A stretch of DNA of 45,895 nucleotides from Actinomadura sp. KC216 (GTDB taxonomy: Bacteria; Actinomycetota; Actinomycetes; Streptosporangiales; Streptosporangiaceae), in contig NZ_SMJX01000027.1 of NCBI RefSeq assembly GCF_004348535.1, positions 1 through 45,895 on the forward strand, read 5' to 3'. Shown here in pieces: positions 44,945-45,895 of this stretch. A model generated the notes under the pieces. It saw nothing but the letters and a program-made list of their open reading frames with translations. It did not search any database and was not told where the DNA came from. Within the stretch, counting starts at the first letter, position 1. Every line of letters begins with the position of its first letter. A program made the position numbers and the translations under genes.

Positions 44945-45895
44945 ATGGGCGGGTGGCGGGTCCCGGGCTACACGGAGCTGCGGGTGCTCGGCGAGGGCGG
45001 GCAGGGGCGCGTCGTGCTCGCGCGGCACGACGCGACCGGCCTGACGGCGGCGATCAAGTACCTCTCGGCGACGCTCGCGGGCGACGAGGGGTTCCGCACC
45101 AGGTTCCGCGCCGAGGCCGACCTGCTGCGGCGGCTGCGCAACCCGTTCGTCACCCGGCTGTTCGGGCTGGTCGAGACGCCGGACGGCGCCGCCATCGTCA
45201 TGGAGGCGGTGGACGGCGCGCCGCTCAAGGCGGTGCTCGCCGAGCGGGGGCCGCTGGAGCCCGAGGCCGCGCTCGCCCTGCTGAAGGGCTCGCTGCTGGG
45301 CCTGGCGGCGGCGCACGACGTCGGGATCGTCCACCGCGACTACAAGCCCGCGAACGTGATCGTCCGCGGCGACGGGCTGAGCAAGCTGATCGACTTCGGC
45401 ATCGCCGTGGACGCGGGCGCGTCCGGACGGTCGGGCACCCCCGTCTACATGGCGCCCGAGCAGTGGCGGGACGAGCCCGCCTCCCCCGCCACCGACGTGT
45501 ACGCGGCGGCCTGCGTGTTCTTCGAGTGCGTGACGGGCCGGCGGCCCTACACCGCCGAGGACCAGGCCGGGTTGATGGGCCGCCATCTGACGGCGCCCAT
45601 TCCGGTGGAGGACGTCCCGGAGCCGCTCCGCCCGCTGATCGAGCGCGGCCTGGCGAAGAACCCGTGGGACCGCCCGCTCGGCGCGTCCGGGTTCGTCGCG
45701 GAGCTGGAGTCGGTGGCGTCGGGCGCGTACGGGCCCGGCTGGGAGGCGAAGGGCGTCCGGACGCTCGCGGGAGCGGCGGCGGCGCTGTCCATGCTGTTCC
45801 CGCTCACCGCGCTCGGCATCGGCTCCGGCGGCGCGGCCTCGGGCGCGGCGGGCGCCGCCGGAGCCGGAGCCGCCGGTGCGGGGGCGGGCGGTGCG
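44945..45895 (+). CDS. Ser/Thr protein kinase, N-terminal part (truncated by window edge)
   Basis: Open to the window end, 317 residues seen from the ATG at 44945 with a G-rich ribosome binding site. It is a complete Hanks-type kinase domain: Gly loop GEGGQGRV (16-23), ATP-binding Lys38 in AAIKYL, helix-C Glu57, catalytic HRDYKPANV (130-138), DFG (150-152), GTPVYMAPEQ (164-173) and a late RGLAKNPWDRP. Tyr replaces the usual Leu in HRDL. A hydrophobic segment (about 280-300; AGAAAALSMLFPLTALGIG) follows the kinase and leads into an Ala/Gly-rich stretch, so the protein is probably membrane-anchored with an extracellular part beyond the window. Confidence 0.9.
   Translation, partial: MGGWRVPGYTELRVLGEGGQGRVVLARHDATGLTAAIKYLSATLAGDEGFRTRFRAEADLLRRLRNPFVTRLFGLVETPDGAAIVMEAVDGAPLKAVLAERGPLEPEAALALLKGSLLGLAAAHDVGIVHRDYKPANVIVRGDGLSKLIDFGIAVDAGASGRSGTPVYMAPEQWRDEPASPATDVYAAACVFFECVTGRRPYTAEDQAGLMGRHLTAPIPVEDVPEPLRPLIERGLAKNPWDRPLGASGFVAELESVASGAYGPGWEAKGVRTLAGAAAALSMLFPLTALGIGSGGAASGAAGAAGAGAAGAGAGGA

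Overview
The window is about 70% or more GC, with dense genes, frequent GTG starts and start/stop overlaps. This points to a filamentous actinomycete. The style of the genes (paired UTRA-type GntR regulators, DUF6458, DUF1206, FhuF-like and kinase genes) fits the Thermomonosporaceae/Streptosporangiales, perhaps Actinomadura, but no rRNA is present to settle this. From memory, the order cysteine desulfurase - mnmA - MetE-like - ligA - GGDEF/EAL protein - gatCAB - GGDEF/EAL protein - ilvBNC - serA - leuB - ilvE - cimA matches a conserved chromosomal core segment of Streptomyces. This is therefore chromosomal backbone with accessory genes inserted. No tRNA, rRNA, CRISPR array, transposase or integrase was seen.

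Layout. 1-4.4 kb is an accessory stretch: an acidic partial ORF, a TPR/Sel1-like protein, two small membrane proteins, a GntR - small protein - GntR cassette and a ribbon-helix-helix-like protein. 4.7-6.1 kb holds a membrane-anchored fusion of a cyclic-nucleotide-binding domain with a nucleotidyl-cyclase-like domain. 6.1-13.5 kb carries, on the minus strand, a small acetyltransferase, cimA, ilvE, leuB, a FhuF-like Fe-S protein, a 30-residue ORF and serA. 13.7-20.6 kb contains a thymidylate-synthase-like protein lacking the catalytic Cys, a DUF2079 membrane protein, a PadR/ABC transporter operon and a free-standing TagF-type C-terminal domain. 20.6-24.1 kb is ilvB-ilvN-ilvC. 24.2-35 kb has two c-di-GMP (GGDEF/EAL) membrane proteins flanking a PQQ-type sugar dehydrogenase lipoprotein, gatCAB and small membrane proteins. 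35.1-43 kb has ligA, a MetE-like protein, mnmA, two uncharacterised genes and a cysteine desulfurase. 43-45.9 kb has a TetR/MFS pair and a truncated Ser/Thr kinase.

The main regulatory story was found by reading the intergenic DNA. Three very short leader peptides rich in Leu/Val/Ile codons lie on the minus strand at 8131-8178 (before cimA), 11691-11735 (before a 30-aa ORF, the FhuF-like gene and leuB) and 24095-24145 (before ilvB). Two of them (cimA, ilvB) are followed by a clear hairpin plus U-tract attenuator. About 45-56 bp upstream of each leader start sits a near-identical palindrome, GTCTCA-N5-TGAGAC, and a half-site precedes leuB itself. The branched-chain genes in this window therefore look like a dual-control regulon: one common DNA-binding regulator plus ribosome-mediated attenuation at each unit.
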